A stretch of DNA of 64,000 bases, from contig JAJTEM010000008.1 in NCBI GenBank assembly GCA_021299735.1, positions 1 to 64,000 of the forward strand. Direction: 5' to 3'. This DNA is from Burkholderiales bacterium (GTDB taxonomy: Bacteria; Pseudomonadota; Gammaproteobacteria; Burkholderiales; Burkholderiaceae_B). Positions 17,100 through 25,460 of this stretch are shown here, piece after piece. The position numbers and the translations under genes are program-made. Positions within the stretch are counted from its first letter, which is position 1, and each line of letters opens with the position of its first letter. The notes beneath the pieces are model-generated. The model did not search any database. It saw only the letters and a program-made list of their open reading frames with translations, and had not been told where the DNA came from.

Positions 17100-19517
17100 T
17101 TAATATTGCACGTCCAGGCTGATTCCGTATGTTCTCGGGTCGCCTGCATAGCCGCCGTATTCACCCAGGCTGTAGAGGGCGGATACGGCGGCTTTGTAGT
17201 CTTCATCAAACACATTCTTGATCCATGCCTGCGCATGCCATTTGTGTTTTGGGTTACGTACACCCACGCGAAGGTTGGTTAACTGGTACGCATCAATAAA
17301 ACTGTTGCGGCTTTGATCCACCGCCCCAAACGTGGCAGACCGAAAAGTGTGGTCGACCCCGATGTAAGGTCGCAGTTCCCCCTGGTTTGGCAGCTTTTGT
17401 TCAAGCGCCACAAAGCCACTCCAGCGCGGCGCGTTATAAAGCTGCTTGCCACTCAGGTTTTTATCGTTTCGTCGGGTGTCTTCATTGGGCGCATTCGCAA
17501 ACTGTGTGCTGATTGCGCGGTTGTATGCCAGACCGGCGCCAAAATCCAGGCGGCGTGTTATCTCACGCCCCAGCTCAATTTCGATGCCTTGGAGTTTCAC
17601 TTCAGGAATGTTTAACACATTGTTTTGTCGGGGATTGGGGATTAGGCCTGTGTTTTCTTCATAGGTAAGTGCCTGAAAGTTTTTTACGCGCGTGTTGTAC
17701 AAAGTAATACTGGAAAAATTTCGTCCGGCGCGTGCGATATCGCGTAAACCCAGTTGTAAGTTGTCCGCAACTTCAGGGTCAAATTGCGCGCGCACATTCG
17801 GGCTTAGGCCCGCCAAATTCAAGCCCCCACTTTTGTAGCCGCGAGTCAAACTGGCGTGGCCCGACAAGGTTTTGCTGAGTTGGCGATGCAGTGCCAGTTG
17901 GCCACTTGCACCTTGATCCTTTCTTGAATCGGTGCGATCGAACGATTCGCCAGCCAGCATGTCAATTAGCCCATCGTAAGTGATGGCTGATAAATCTTGA
18001 CCAATCAAATTACCCACGGCAGCCAAATTATTTGTAAAACTCAAAGGGCTTGATTGCAAGTTACCCCCCGACCGACTCCGACTTATGCTGCCATTTCGTC
18101 GGCTTTCTGTGTGCCGAACACCCGCTGTCGCTGTGCTTGCTTCGTTAATGCGTAAATCAGCTGTACCAAACAGCGAGACTGTGTTGGAGCTTTGGCTGTA
18201 GGGTGTGCTCAAGCGAAGGCCATTGAGTGCCTCGGGCGGCAAAATTGCATTGATCAGAAAACCGCTGTTTTGGCGATTCAAGGTGGGTACTTGCTGCCTT
18301 AAAGTACCGCCCAAGGCCCACAGTGCAATTTCATCGCCAAGCGTAGCGATTTCCTCGCCACGCAATTTCTGGTTGAGCGCAAATAGGCCTGCCGTGGTTT
18401 TCAGTCGTTTGAATTCGGTGTGCCAACGAAGCTCTTGTGAGAACTGCTGAGACCCCGACGTGGTGCTGCCTACGAGCAGATTCATGGAGGTGCCGTCATC
18501 ATTTCGCGTGGGGTTATAGCCAAGACGGTTTAAGCCAGTAACACTTACAAAACTGTGCCTGCCAATAGGCCCCAATTCAGCCACCACCGCAAGGCTTTCT
18601 CGTTTTAGCCTGCTTAAAGGTTGAACATTGTTGTCTGTGATCCGGTCGCCTGGATTGGTACCTGGCCTGTCATAGCCCATGTACTCGTCCGATGCCTGAA
18701 TGTTGCTTGCCACAGGCCCAAATAGCGCGATTGCACAGCACTTCTGATCAAGTTCGCCGTATTCGCCAATTAAGCGAACGATCAAATCATCGCGTGGTGT
18801 CCACAGCAATTGGCCTCGAATACCCAGTCGGTTTTGGTCATTGAGCAGCGTTCCATCGAAGCGATTGAATAAAAAGCCATCGCGTTGTTGTTGGTATACG
18901 CTGATTCGCCCGGCCAGCTCTCCTTCAATTAATGAGCCTGTACTTGAAGCGCTTAATTCCCGATAACCGTGGCTTCCCACACCCAGTGTCAAATTGTTTT
19001 CCCGGGTGTGCGAGGGTTGACGACTTTGAATGTGCACTTCGCCAGCTGTGCTGTCTGTCCCGTATCGGCTGCCTTGCGGGCCACGGAATACAGCAACGGA
19101 ATCCAGATCGTACAAGCCAAACGCGGTGTAGGATTGACGGGCCAGATACACCCCATCCACATAAAGGCCGACGCTGCTGTCCAGGCCGTCGTTGAACTGA
19201 TTGTTGCCCAGCCCCCGAATGGAAAAACCGGCCAATCTTGGTGTGCTGCCAAACCCATAGAAGCCCGGTACTTGAAAGCTGAGTTCCGACAGGGTTTGCA
19301 GCTTTTTGTTCTCAATGGTTTCACCCGAGGTTTCAACTTTCGAGCGAGCCTCGCGAGCCTCAGAATTGCCAGTTTCAACGCTGCTGCTGATCTGAACTTC
19401 CTGTAGTGATGGGCTCGCCGTTTGCGCCACAGCATGTGATGCAGGCCATGCCAGTGCGCAGGCAAGTTTCAACGCCAGTGGCCAATAGCGCGGCTGTGTT
19501 TTGAGCAGCCGTGGCAT
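17100..19517 (-). CDS. TonB-dependent outer-membrane receptor
   Basis: 805 residues with an N-terminal signal peptide (cleavage near SHAVAQ, about 31), a TonB-box-like stretch (LQEVQISSS), a plug domain (about 55-165, with SIRGLGNNQFND, VYVDGVYLARQ-type sequence and VFRGPQGSRYGTDSTAGEVHI) and a 22-strand barrel ending in YGISLDVQY. The family imports iron complexes, cobalamin or other scarce nutrients; plug sequence resembles the catecholate/pesticin group, but substrate is not known. It converges with tpsB with three bases between. A 20-codon ORF ends one base before its start codon and may couple or control its translation. Confidence 0.9.
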   Translation of the reverse strand: MPRLLKTQPRYWPLALKLACALAWPASHAVAQTASPSLQEVQISSSVETGNSEAREARSKVETSGETIENKKLQTLSELSFQVPGFYGFGSTPRLAGFSIRGLGNNQFNDGLDSSVGLYVDGVYLARQSYTAFGLYDLDSVAVFRGPQGSRYGTDSTAGEVHIQSRQPSHTRENNLTLGVGSHGYRELSASSTGSLIEGELAGRISVYQQQRDGFLFNRFDGTLLNDQNRLGIRGQLLWTPRDDLIVRLIGEYGELDQKCCAIALFGPVASNIQASDEYMGYDRPGTNPGDRITDNNVQPLSRLKRESLAVVAELGPIGRHSFVSVTGLNRLGYNPTRNDDGTSMNLLVGSTTSGSQQFSQELRWHTEFKRLKTTAGLFALNQKLRGEEIATLGDEIALWALGGTLRQQVPTLNRQNSGFLINAILPPEALNGLRLSTPYSQSSNTVSLFGTADLRINEASTATAGVRHTESRRNGSISRSRSGGNLQSSPLSFTNNLAAVGNLIGQDLSAITYDGLIDMLAGESFDRTDSRKDQGASGQLALHRQLSKTLSGHASLTRGYKSGGLNLAGLSPNVRAQFDPEVADNLQLGLRDIARAGRNFSSITLYNTRVKNFQALTYEENTGLIPNPRQNNVLNIPEVKLQGIEIELGREITRRLDFGAGLAYNRAISTQFANAPNEDTRRNDKNLSGKQLYNAPRWSGFVALEQKLPNQGELRPYIGVDHTFRSATFGAVDQSRNSFIDAYQLTNLRVGVRNPKHKWHAQAWIKNVFDEDYKAAVSALYSLGEYGGYAGDPRTYGISLDVQY

Positions 19518-19518
19518 T

Positions 19519-19581
19519 TTACTTCACTGTGCCAAAACGCTTTTCGGTGTCGATTTTTCGCAGATCAAACCAAATGGCCAT
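19519..19581 (-). CDS. 20-codon leader peptide upstream of the TonB receptor
   Basis: ATG at 19581-19579, TAA at 19521-19519, one base before the receptor ATG (19517). An excellent Shine-Dalgarno sequence (AAGGAGA) lies 7 bases before the ATG, far better than anything before the receptor's own start, which lies inside this ORF's end. The peptide starts MAIWFDLRKI and ends KRFGTVK; it has no Cys and no homopolymeric stretch that would suggest amino-acid attenuation. A 6-bp hairpin (19599-19616) lies just upstream. Function unknown: translational coupler or bioactive peptide precursor are both possible. Confidence 0.6.
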   Translation of the reverse strand: MAIWFDLRKIDTEKRFGTVK

Positions 19582-19642
19582 GTTGTTGTCTCCTTTCCTT
19601 CAATCATCTCATTGAATGCACTTGTTCGGAGGCTATTCACTG

Positions 19643-20233
19643 TCATTTTATGGCTTGAACAAAGCCTGATCCGACTCCCCACAAGGTAGCGACACCCAGT
19701 GCTGCAAACATTGCGGCTGCAATTCGATGAACCAGTTTCATCGGAATTTTTTCAGCGAGCTTGTCGCCCGCGAACACGGCCGGCACGTCGGCTATCAGCA
19801 TGCCCAGCGTGGTGCCAGCAACAACCATGAGCACATCTGCGTAGTGGGCCGACATGGCCACGGTCGCTATTTGGGTTTTGTCGCCCATTTCAGCCAGGAA
19901 AAAAGTGACGAAGGTGGCACCAAACACGCCCAGTTTGGTAGCCAGCTGTGTTTCTTCGTCCTCAATTTTGTCGGGAATGAGTGTCCACACGGCCATGGCA
20001 ATGAAGGATGCACCCAGTGCCCAACGCAATACAGATGGGTCTACATTCGCTGTGATCCAGCTGCCCACAGCACCGGCAAGGCCGTGGTTGATCAGTGTGG
20101 CTAAAATAATGCCGATGATGATGGGAATTGGTTTTTTGAAACGCGTGGCCAGTAGAAATGCAAGCAATTGGGTTTTATCCCCAATTTCAGCCAGAGCGAT
20201 TACACCAGTGGATACGAGAAGTGCCGAAGACAT
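19643..20233 (-). CDS. TMEM165/GDT1 (UPF0016) family transporter, probable Mn2+ exporter
   Basis: 196 residues from the ATG at 20233; a start at 20320 would lie inside the riboswitch. Six hydrophobic segments arranged as two repeats, each with the family signature E-x-G-D-K-T: EIGDKTQLLAF (16-26) and EMGDKTQIATV (115-125). Proteins of this family export manganese (MneA type in bacteria) or exchange Ca2+/Mn2+ in eukaryotes. The manganese riboswitch immediately upstream makes Mn2+ the likely substrate. Monocistronic. Confidence 0.92.
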   Translation of the reverse strand: MSSALLVSTGVIALAEIGDKTQLLAFLLATRFKKPIPIIIGIILATLINHGLAGAVGSWITANVDPSVLRWALGASFIAMAVWTLIPDKIEDEETQLATKLGVFGATFVTFFLAEMGDKTQIATVAMSAHYADVLMVVAGTTLGMLIADVPAVFAGDKLAEKIPMKLVHRIAAAMFAALGVATLWGVGSGFVQAIK

Positions 20234-20284
20234 AAATAAGTTCCTGGGCCTGGAAAAACCGAATGACCACTCAGCTTCTCCAGG

Positions 20285-20416
20285 CCAATCTGGAAGCCGT
20301 GTAGTCAAAGGTCTTGCCAAGTTCTAGAACCGCTTACGCCATAGCCTGTAAAAGATGATGGGCCAAGTGTGTTGACGTAAGCCTTTCCTTGCGGAAAGAG
20401 GCTACTCCCCAATGAG
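20285..20416 (-). promoter_or_regulatory. yybP-ykoY manganese riboswitch
   Basis: On the minus strand the leader has the family's conserved GGGGAGUAGCC (around 20400-20410), hairpin TTTCCGCAAGGAAA, a GGCUAUGGCGUAAGC segment and the closing CAAGACCUUUGACUA (around 20303-20317). The order and the neighbouring GDT1-family gene match known Mn2+-sensing riboswitches. Exact ends are approximate. Confidence 0.82.
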
Positions 20417-20492
20417 TAGGCGAATCTTATTTCGAGATGAATCAAAAATCAAGTCCAATTCAGGATTTGAAATGTCAAAGAACTTTTCAAAG

Positions 20493-20509
20493 TTAATTCA
20501 GCCTTAATT
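20493..20509 (+). promoter_or_regulatory. PmrA/BasR-type direct-repeat operator
   Basis: GTTAAT-N5-CTTAAT: half-sites TTAATT at 20493-20498 and 20504-20509, 11 bases apart, close to the YTTAAK-N5-YTTAAK box of PmrA/BasR-like regulators. It lies 43 bases before the first gene of an operon that ends with an OmpR-type regulator and sensor kinase, so autoregulation is plausible. Confidence 0.5.
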
Positions 20510-20551
20510 TTCGAGCCCTAACCTGCATGCATCGACAAGCAGGAGTTATGC

Positions 20552-21145
20552 ATGAAACCGTTTCAATACCACACTCGTCAGCAGCCCACAGGTTCGCTGC
20601 CAGTGATTCAGGAGCCTTGTGCTGAGGCAAAAATTCGACAGTTCATCGCCGATACCTTCCAGCATCACTATGGCGCCACCATTGAATCTTATTGCGATCG
20701 CCTGATCGGTGTGTGTTCTCCACAGGGAAGCATGCTGGCCGCAGCGGGTTATAACCTGGCCGAAGATGGGCCCCTGTTTCTTGAGCAATATCTCGACATG
20801 CCCTTGGAGCAACAGATTCAGCAACAGTTGGGTCTTGAGATTGCCCGTTCAGAAATTGCAGAGGTTGGCAACCTAGCGGCACTACAGGCCGGTGGTGCCC
20901 GCATGCTGATTGAGATGATGACGCAACGACTGCATCAGGAAGGGCGTCGCTGGGTTGCATTCACCGCGACCAAAAGTTTGATTAACAGCTTTCACCGCAT
21001 GGGCTTGTCGCCGGTTATCTTGGCGCCCGCCAAGCCAGAGCGTGTCAAAAATCCCAAGGCTTGGGGTAGCTATTACCAGCAAAACCCGCATGTTGCGATT
21101 GGGGATATTCAATTGGGTCATGCCCGTTTGGGAGGTCAGCAATGA
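20552..21145 (+). CDS. Thermostable-hemolysin-family protein (T_hemolysin, GNAT-like fold)
   Basis: 197 residues, no signal peptide. Pattern typical of the family: YGATIESYCDRLIGV near 35-50, AAAGYNLAEDGPLFLEQYLD (about 62-81), EIAEVGNLAALQAGGARMLIEMM (about 98-120) and a C-terminal YYQQNPHVAIGDI (about 172). The family was named for a Vibrio haemolysin, but the fold is related to GNAT acyltransferases and the protein lacks export signals, so an acyl-transfer role is more likely than membrane lysis. It is the first gene of a seven-gene operon and overlaps the acyl ligase gene by 4 bases (ATGA). Confidence 0.88.
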   Translation: MKPFQYHTRQQPTGSLPVIQEPCAEAKIRQFIADTFQHHYGATIESYCDRLIGVCSPQGSMLAAAGYNLAEDGPLFLEQYLDMPLEQQIQQQLGLEIARSEIAEVGNLAALQAGGARMLIEMMTQRLHQEGRRWVAFTATKSLINSFHRMGLSPVILAPAKPERVKNPKAWGSYYQQNPHVAIGDIQLGHARLGGQQ

Positions 21146-22623
21146 GATTCGATTCATTTCACTCACTTCTTGAGCAATACAAGGGTGAGATTCAGGAAGG
21201 TCCTAACCGTAAGTTTGACGCCGACACACTGCGTGGGCAGGTCAAAGCCTGGATTACCCATTTGTCGCAGAATCACCCCCTTGGGCAGGCAGTCGGGATT
21301 TTGGCCGACAACAGCCTTGCTTGGCTGGCAGTGGACTTGGCTTGCGCCAATTTGGACATTGCCTTGGTGCCATTGCCCGCCTTTTTTACAGATGAGCAAC
21401 TGAAACATGCAATCCGCGAGGCCGGCATCACAACCCTGGTGACCGACCAAGGTCAGCGCGCGCAGCAATTGGGTTTTCAGTTGACTCCCCGCGACCTGGA
21501 CGCGCCCATGTTGGTGTTGCGAAAGTTACAGCTCGATGGCTCAACGCCTGCACAAATCCAGAAAATCACCTTCACGTCGGGTACAACCGGCGAACCCAAA
21601 GGCGTTTGCCTTAGCGAAACACAGCAATTGGCTGTGGCAGAGGGTTTGATGCATGCGACAGAAAGTTTGGGCATCAAGCGGCATTTGTGTTTATTGCCAC
21701 TTGGCGTGCTGCTTGAAAATATTGCAGGTGTTTATGCGCCCATGATGGCGGGTGCCGATATTATTTGCCCACCGCTGGCTCAAACAGGTTTGAAAGGTGC
21801 TGCCTCATTCGATGCGCAACAATGCCTGGACACTATCGCCAGCTACCGGGCGGAAAGCATTATTTTGTTGCCCCAAATGCTGATGGCCTTGTTGCAAGCC
21901 AGCACGCCAGGCGATGCCCGTTGGCAAAGCTTGAAATTTATTGCGGTGGGTGGTGGCAAAGTGCCAATCGGGCTGCTGACTTTGGCCAAGTGGTTCAACC
22001 TGCCTGTTTATGAAGGTTACGGGTTGAGCGAATGCGCCTCGGTTGTGTGCCTTAACACACCTGAAAACAACCGTCTTGGTACCGTAGGAAAGCCTATTCT
22101 GGGTGTGGAAGTAAAAGTAGATTCTGATCAGGAAATCTGGGTGAAAGGCAGACACTTTAGTGGTTATTTACATGATCTGAAGGCGGGCAAGGCCAACTCG
22201 CTGGTGCAAGGTGAATGGCTGCCTACCGGAGATTTGGGCAAGTTGGACGCTGAAGGTTATTTGACGATTCACGGACGCAAGAAAAATTTAATTATCACCG
22301 GGTTTGGTAGAAACATCAGCCCAGAGTGGCCAGAAGGCTTACTGCTATCCACAGGGCTATTTTTGCAGGCTGCGGTTTTTGGCGAAGGTAAAACCGGTTT
22401 GACTGCGATGCTGGTGCTGCGTGATACCCGCGATGCGAACAAGGTGGACGAGGCCTTGCAGCAAGTGAACCAACAACTGCCTGACTACGCACGTATTGCA
22501 GAGCACCTTGTAATTTCAGAACCCTTTTCATTCAGCAACGGATTGTGCACCGCGAATGGTCGCATACGCCGAGATGCCATTTGGCATGCCTACAACAGTC
22601 AACTCAACGGAGAAACAGTATGA
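21142..22623 (+). CDS. AMP-dependent acyl-CoA synthetase/ligase
   Basis: 493 residues, an adenylate-forming enzyme. P-loop motif TFTSGTTGEPKG (143-154), YEGYGLSECAS (about 290-300), TGDLGKLD (about 360) and GRKKNLIITGFGRNISPEW (about 375-393). It would activate a carboxylic, probably fatty, acid as acyl-AMP. The lysine of the usual C-terminal GKxxR motif is replaced: the sequence reads NGRIRRDAI. Shorter than typical long-chain ligases (about 550). Overlaps both neighbours by 4 bases. Confidence 0.9.
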   Translation: MRFDSFHSLLEQYKGEIQEGPNRKFDADTLRGQVKAWITHLSQNHPLGQAVGILADNSLAWLAVDLACANLDIALVPLPAFFTDEQLKHAIREAGITTLVTDQGQRAQQLGFQLTPRDLDAPMLVLRKLQLDGSTPAQIQKITFTSGTTGEPKGVCLSETQQLAVAEGLMHATESLGIKRHLCLLPLGVLLENIAGVYAPMMAGADIICPPLAQTGLKGAASFDAQQCLDTIASYRAESIILLPQMLMALLQASTPGDARWQSLKFIAVGGGKVPIGLLTLAKWFNLPVYEGYGLSECASVVCLNTPENNRLGTVGKPILGVEVKVDSDQEIWVKGRHFSGYLHDLKAGKANSLVQGEWLPTGDLGKLDAEGYLTIHGRKKNLIITGFGRNISPEWPEGLLLSTGLFLQAAVFGEGKTGLTAMLVLRDTRDANKVDEALQQVNQQLPDYARIAEHLVISEPFSFSNGLCTANGRIRRDAIWHAYNSQLNGETV

Positions 22624-23306
22624 GTTCCTTCTTTCAAATTCTTCAAACAAGTACAGAAAAAAGTCGTCAACAACTCATTCAGTCGGCGATCATTCAGGAT
22701 GCACTTCGCGGTGAGGTTACACGCGGCCAGTATCTGGCATTTTTGGGGCAGGCTTATCACCATGTTCGCCACACTGTACCTTTGTTAATGGCCTGTGGAA
22801 GTCGTTTGGGCTCTTCGCATGATTGGCTTAAACGTGCCATCACCGAATACATTGAGGAAGAGTACGGCCATGAGCAATGGATTCTGAATGACATTGCGGC
22901 TGCGGGTGGCAATCCAAAAGAAGTGGCTGCTGCCAAACCTCACATTACTACGCAGGCCATGGTGGCCTACGCCTATCACCAGATTGATCGCAATAACCCA
23001 GTGGGTTTTTTCGGGATGGTGCATGTTCTGGAAGGAACAAGTACAGCCTTGGCTACACTGGCAGCCGAGAAAATTCAAACGAATTTGGCCTTGCCTGATT
23101 CTGCATTTTCCTACCTGACATCACATGGCAGCCTCGACCTTGAACATGTCAAGTTTTTTGAAACATTGATGAACCAACTCACTGCACAGGATGACAAGCA
23201 AGCCGTGATTGACACAGCAGATGCCATTTATCACCTGTACGGTGAAATGTTCCGTGCCTTGCCACAGTCCAATAGCCATGATTTGTTTGCGGAGGTGGCT
23301 GTATGA
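22620..23306 (+). CDS. Heme-oxygenase-like diiron oxidase/oxygenase (UndA/CADD-like)
   Basis: 228 residues from ATG 22620, overlapping the ligase stop. All-helical TenA/heme-oxygenase-like protein. Likely iron ligands: E81-x2-H84 (EEYGHEQ), E138 (HVLEGTS), and H169-x3-D173-x2-H176 (SHGSLDLEHVKF). This set corresponds to the HDO diiron site of UndA and CADD. UndA converts medium-chain fatty acids to terminal alkenes; other relatives oxidise amino acids or cleave C-C or C-N bonds. The substrate here is unknown, but the adjacent acyl ligase and SDR suggest an acyl-derived one. Confidence 0.87.
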   Translation: MSSFFQILQTSTEKSRQQLIQSAIIQDALRGEVTRGQYLAFLGQAYHHVRHTVPLLMACGSRLGSSHDWLKRAITEYIEEEYGHEQWILNDIAAAGGNPKEVAAAKPHITTQAMVAYAYHQIDRNNPVGFFGMVHVLEGTSTALATLAAEKIQTNLALPDSAFSYLTSHGSLDLEHVKFFETLMNQLTAQDDKQAVIDTADAIYHLYGEMFRALPQSNSHDLFAEVAV

Positions 23307-24106
23307 GTTCCTCCATGTCATTTCGTGCAGTGCTCACGGGAGCGACAGGTGGAATAGGGCGTGCGATGGCCTTTGCACTGGCGCCGCGTTCTGAATCCCT
23401 TTTGTTGCTTGGGCGAAACGCACAGGCCTTAAACGAATTGAGAGCATCACTTCAAAATCGATTTCCGACGCTGACCATCAATTGTTTGGCTGGCGATTTA
23501 TTGGATGCTGATTATTTGAAGGAGATCTCGAATTACGCGCGTCAGAATGAGGTGAATTTGCTGGTCAACAATGCTGGCGTAAATCAGTTTGATGCCGTGA
23601 AAAATCTGAATTCAGAAGCGCAAGCCAGAATTATAGAAACCAATTTGCTGGCCCCCATGCAGTTGACGCAGGCCCTGTTACCCACTTTGCTCAAGCAGGT
23701 CAGTGCTCAAATTATTCAGGTCGGCTCAATTTTTGGCTATATCGGTTACCCGGGCAATGCCGCCTACTGCGCCAGCAAATTTGGTTTGCGTGGTTATGCC
23801 CAAGCATTGGCTCGCGAGCTGGTCAATACGCCTGTGAAAGTGAAGTACCTGGCGCCCCGTGCTACGGCCACAGCCATCAATGAAGGGGCGGTAGACAGTT
23901 TGAACAAAGCATTGGGTGTGACCAGTGACAGCCCGGCGTTTGTTGCCACACAGTTGGTTCACCTGATTGACAGTGACCGATTTGATTTGAAACTAGGATT
24001 CCCTGAACGTTTGTTTGTGTTGCTGAATCAGTTATTCCCACGAATCAACGACAAGGCCATTCAAAAACAACTTCCAACCATTGAAAAACACTGGAGTGCA
24101 TCATGA
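23303..24106 (+). CDS. Short-chain dehydrogenase/reductase (SDR)
   Basis: 267 residues. Rossmann motif TGATGGIG (12-19), NNAG (about 90), catalytic Ser in QVGSIFG and YCASK (about 153-157). The C-terminal part is of the classical SDR type used on ketones or alcohols of lipids. Starts inside the stop of the diiron enzyme gene (ATGA overlap) and overlaps the next gene in the same way, which indicates a common pathway and balanced expression. Cofactor preference is not clear. Confidence 0.92.
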   Translation: MSSSMSFRAVLTGATGGIGRAMAFALAPRSESLLLLGRNAQALNELRASLQNRFPTLTINCLAGDLLDADYLKEISNYARQNEVNLLVNNAGVNQFDAVKNLNSEAQARIIETNLLAPMQLTQALLPTLLKQVSAQIIQVGSIFGYIGYPGNAAYCASKFGLRGYAQALARELVNTPVKVKYLAPRATATAINEGAVDSLNKALGVTSDSPAFVATQLVHLIDSDRFDLKLGFPERLFVLLNQLFPRINDKAIQKQLPTIEKHWSAS

Positions 24107-24744
24107 GAAAAACCCTCAATACATTTGCCATGGGGCTAATTACGCTGACCCAATTTGCCTGGGCGGCGCCAAGTGAAGAAGTTCGCTCGTTACAAACTGA
24201 ATGGGCGCAAGCCATGTATCAGGAGGACAGCAAAAACGCGGAAACTCATTTGGGGAAACTTGCTGATAAATCGCGTGATGTGGTGGCCAATAATCCGAAA
24301 GACGCAGATTCGCTGATTTGGGAAGGCATAGTGCTGGCCAGTTATGCGGGCAAGGTGGGTGGTTTGGGCGCATTGAGTTTGGTGAAAGAAGCCAAGGTGG
24401 CGTTCGAGACAGCGATTGCCCTGAACCCGAAGGCGCTGGATGGTTCTGCCTACACCAGCCTTGGTTCTTTGTACTATCAGGTTCCCGGTTGGCCGCTGGG
24501 CTTTGGTGATGACAAGAAAGCCGAGGAATATCTGAAGCTCGGCCTGAGCGTGAATCCGAATGGCATTGACCCCAACTATTTCTATGGTGACTTTTTGTTC
24601 CGTGAAGGGCGTATTGCCGAGGCTGAAGCTGCTTTGAACAAGGCACTGCAAGCAGCGCCACGACCTGGCAGGGAAACTGCAGATGCAGGTCGACGCAAAG
24701 AAATTCAGGCATTGCTCGCAAAAATCAAAACCGGAAAAAGTTGA
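24103..24744 (+). CDS. TPR protein, TatT-like periplasmic component
   Basis: 213 residues with a signal peptide (about 1-21, ending WAAP). The helical repeats AKVAFETAIALNPKALDGSAYTSLGSLYYQ and AEEYLKLGLSVNPNGIDPNYFYGDFLF resemble tetratricopeptide motifs. The PGWPLGFGDDKKAEEYL segment is characteristic of a group of exported TPR proteins found with lipid-type biosynthetic genes and TRAP-associated TatT proteins. It probably binds a ligand or partner in the periplasm. Fourth overlap in the operon (4 bases with the SDR). Confidence 0.8.
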   Translation: MRKTLNTFAMGLITLTQFAWAAPSEEVRSLQTEWAQAMYQEDSKNAETHLGKLADKSRDVVANNPKDADSLIWEGIVLASYAGKVGGLGALSLVKEAKVAFETAIALNPKALDGSAYTSLGSLYYQVPGWPLGFGDDKKAEEYLKLGLSVNPNGIDPNYFYGDFLFREGRIAEAEAALNKALQAAPRPGRETADAGRRKEIQALLAKIKTGKS

Positions 24745-24763
24745 TCCATTTACACTAGGGTCA

Positions 24764-25456
24764 ATGGATATAAAAAAGGGCTTTAGATTGAGAGTACTGT
24801 TGGTTGAGGATGATGAGCTAATAGCCAATGGGGTGCGGGAGGCTTTGCGCCGTCGCGCCTATCAGGTGGAATGGGTCAACAATGGCAAAGATGCGTTAAA
24901 TGCAGCCATAGACAATCCGTTCGACCTGATTATTCTCGATCTGGGCTTGCCTGGTCTGGATGGTCTGGAGGTGTTGGCAGCACTGCGGGCGCACCAGAAA
25001 TTAACGCCAACCATTGTGCTCAGTGCCCGTGGTACCACACAAAACCGAATTGATGGTTTGAATGCGGGTGCTGATGATTATCTGGTTAAACCTTTTGATC
25101 TGGAAGAACTCTTTGCTCGAATTCATGCCGTTGAACGCCGAAGCAGTGGCGCTGCTACCAATGTGTTGAAGATGGGTGAAATTGAGCTTAACCTTTCGTC
25201 GCTTAGCGTGACGTATCAGGGCAAGGAAGTCAGCTTGCAACGCCGCGAATTCAGTTTGCTCAAGAAACTGATGGAAAGCCCGCGACAGGTGTTCACGCGT
25301 GAACAGCTTGAGGAATCCTTGTATGGCTGGACTTCCGATCTTGGTAGCAATGCAATTGATGTGTACGTGCACAACATTCGCAAGAAACTATACAGCGATG
25401 TCATAAAAACACTGCGTGGTGTGGGTTACCGAATTGATCCGGAACTTGGGGGTTGA
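24764..25456 (+). CDS. OmpR-family response regulator (QseB/PmrA-like)
   Basis: 230 residues from ATG 24764; a TTG at 24788 directly before RVLLVEDDE is an alternative start. Receiver: EDD near 14-16, phospho-acceptor in LIILDLGLPGLDG (about 60), LSARG, and KPFDLEEL with the conserved Lys. The winged-helix effector domain ends with NAIDVYVHNIRKKL and TLRGVGYRI, typical of QseB, PmrA and BasR. Twenty bases after the TPR gene and four before the kinase gene, so it belongs to the operon. It probably acts at the PmrA-like box upstream of the first gene. Confidence 0.92.
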   Translation: MDIKKGFRLRVLLVEDDELIANGVREALRRRAYQVEWVNNGKDALNAAIDNPFDLIILDLGLPGLDGLEVLAALRAHQKLTPTIVLSARGTTQNRIDGLNAGADDYLVKPFDLEELFARIHAVERRSSGAATNVLKMGEIELNLSSLSVTYQGKEVSLQRREFSLLKKLMESPRQVFTREQLEESLYGWTSDLGSNAIDVYVHNIRKKLYSDVIKTLRGVGYRIDPELGG

Positions 25457-25460
25457 ACTG

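Noticed and set aside
24140..24828. Two overlapping ORFs of about 200 codons antisense to the TPR gene
   Set aside because: No family features; the sense gene is embedded in a tightly overlapping operon.
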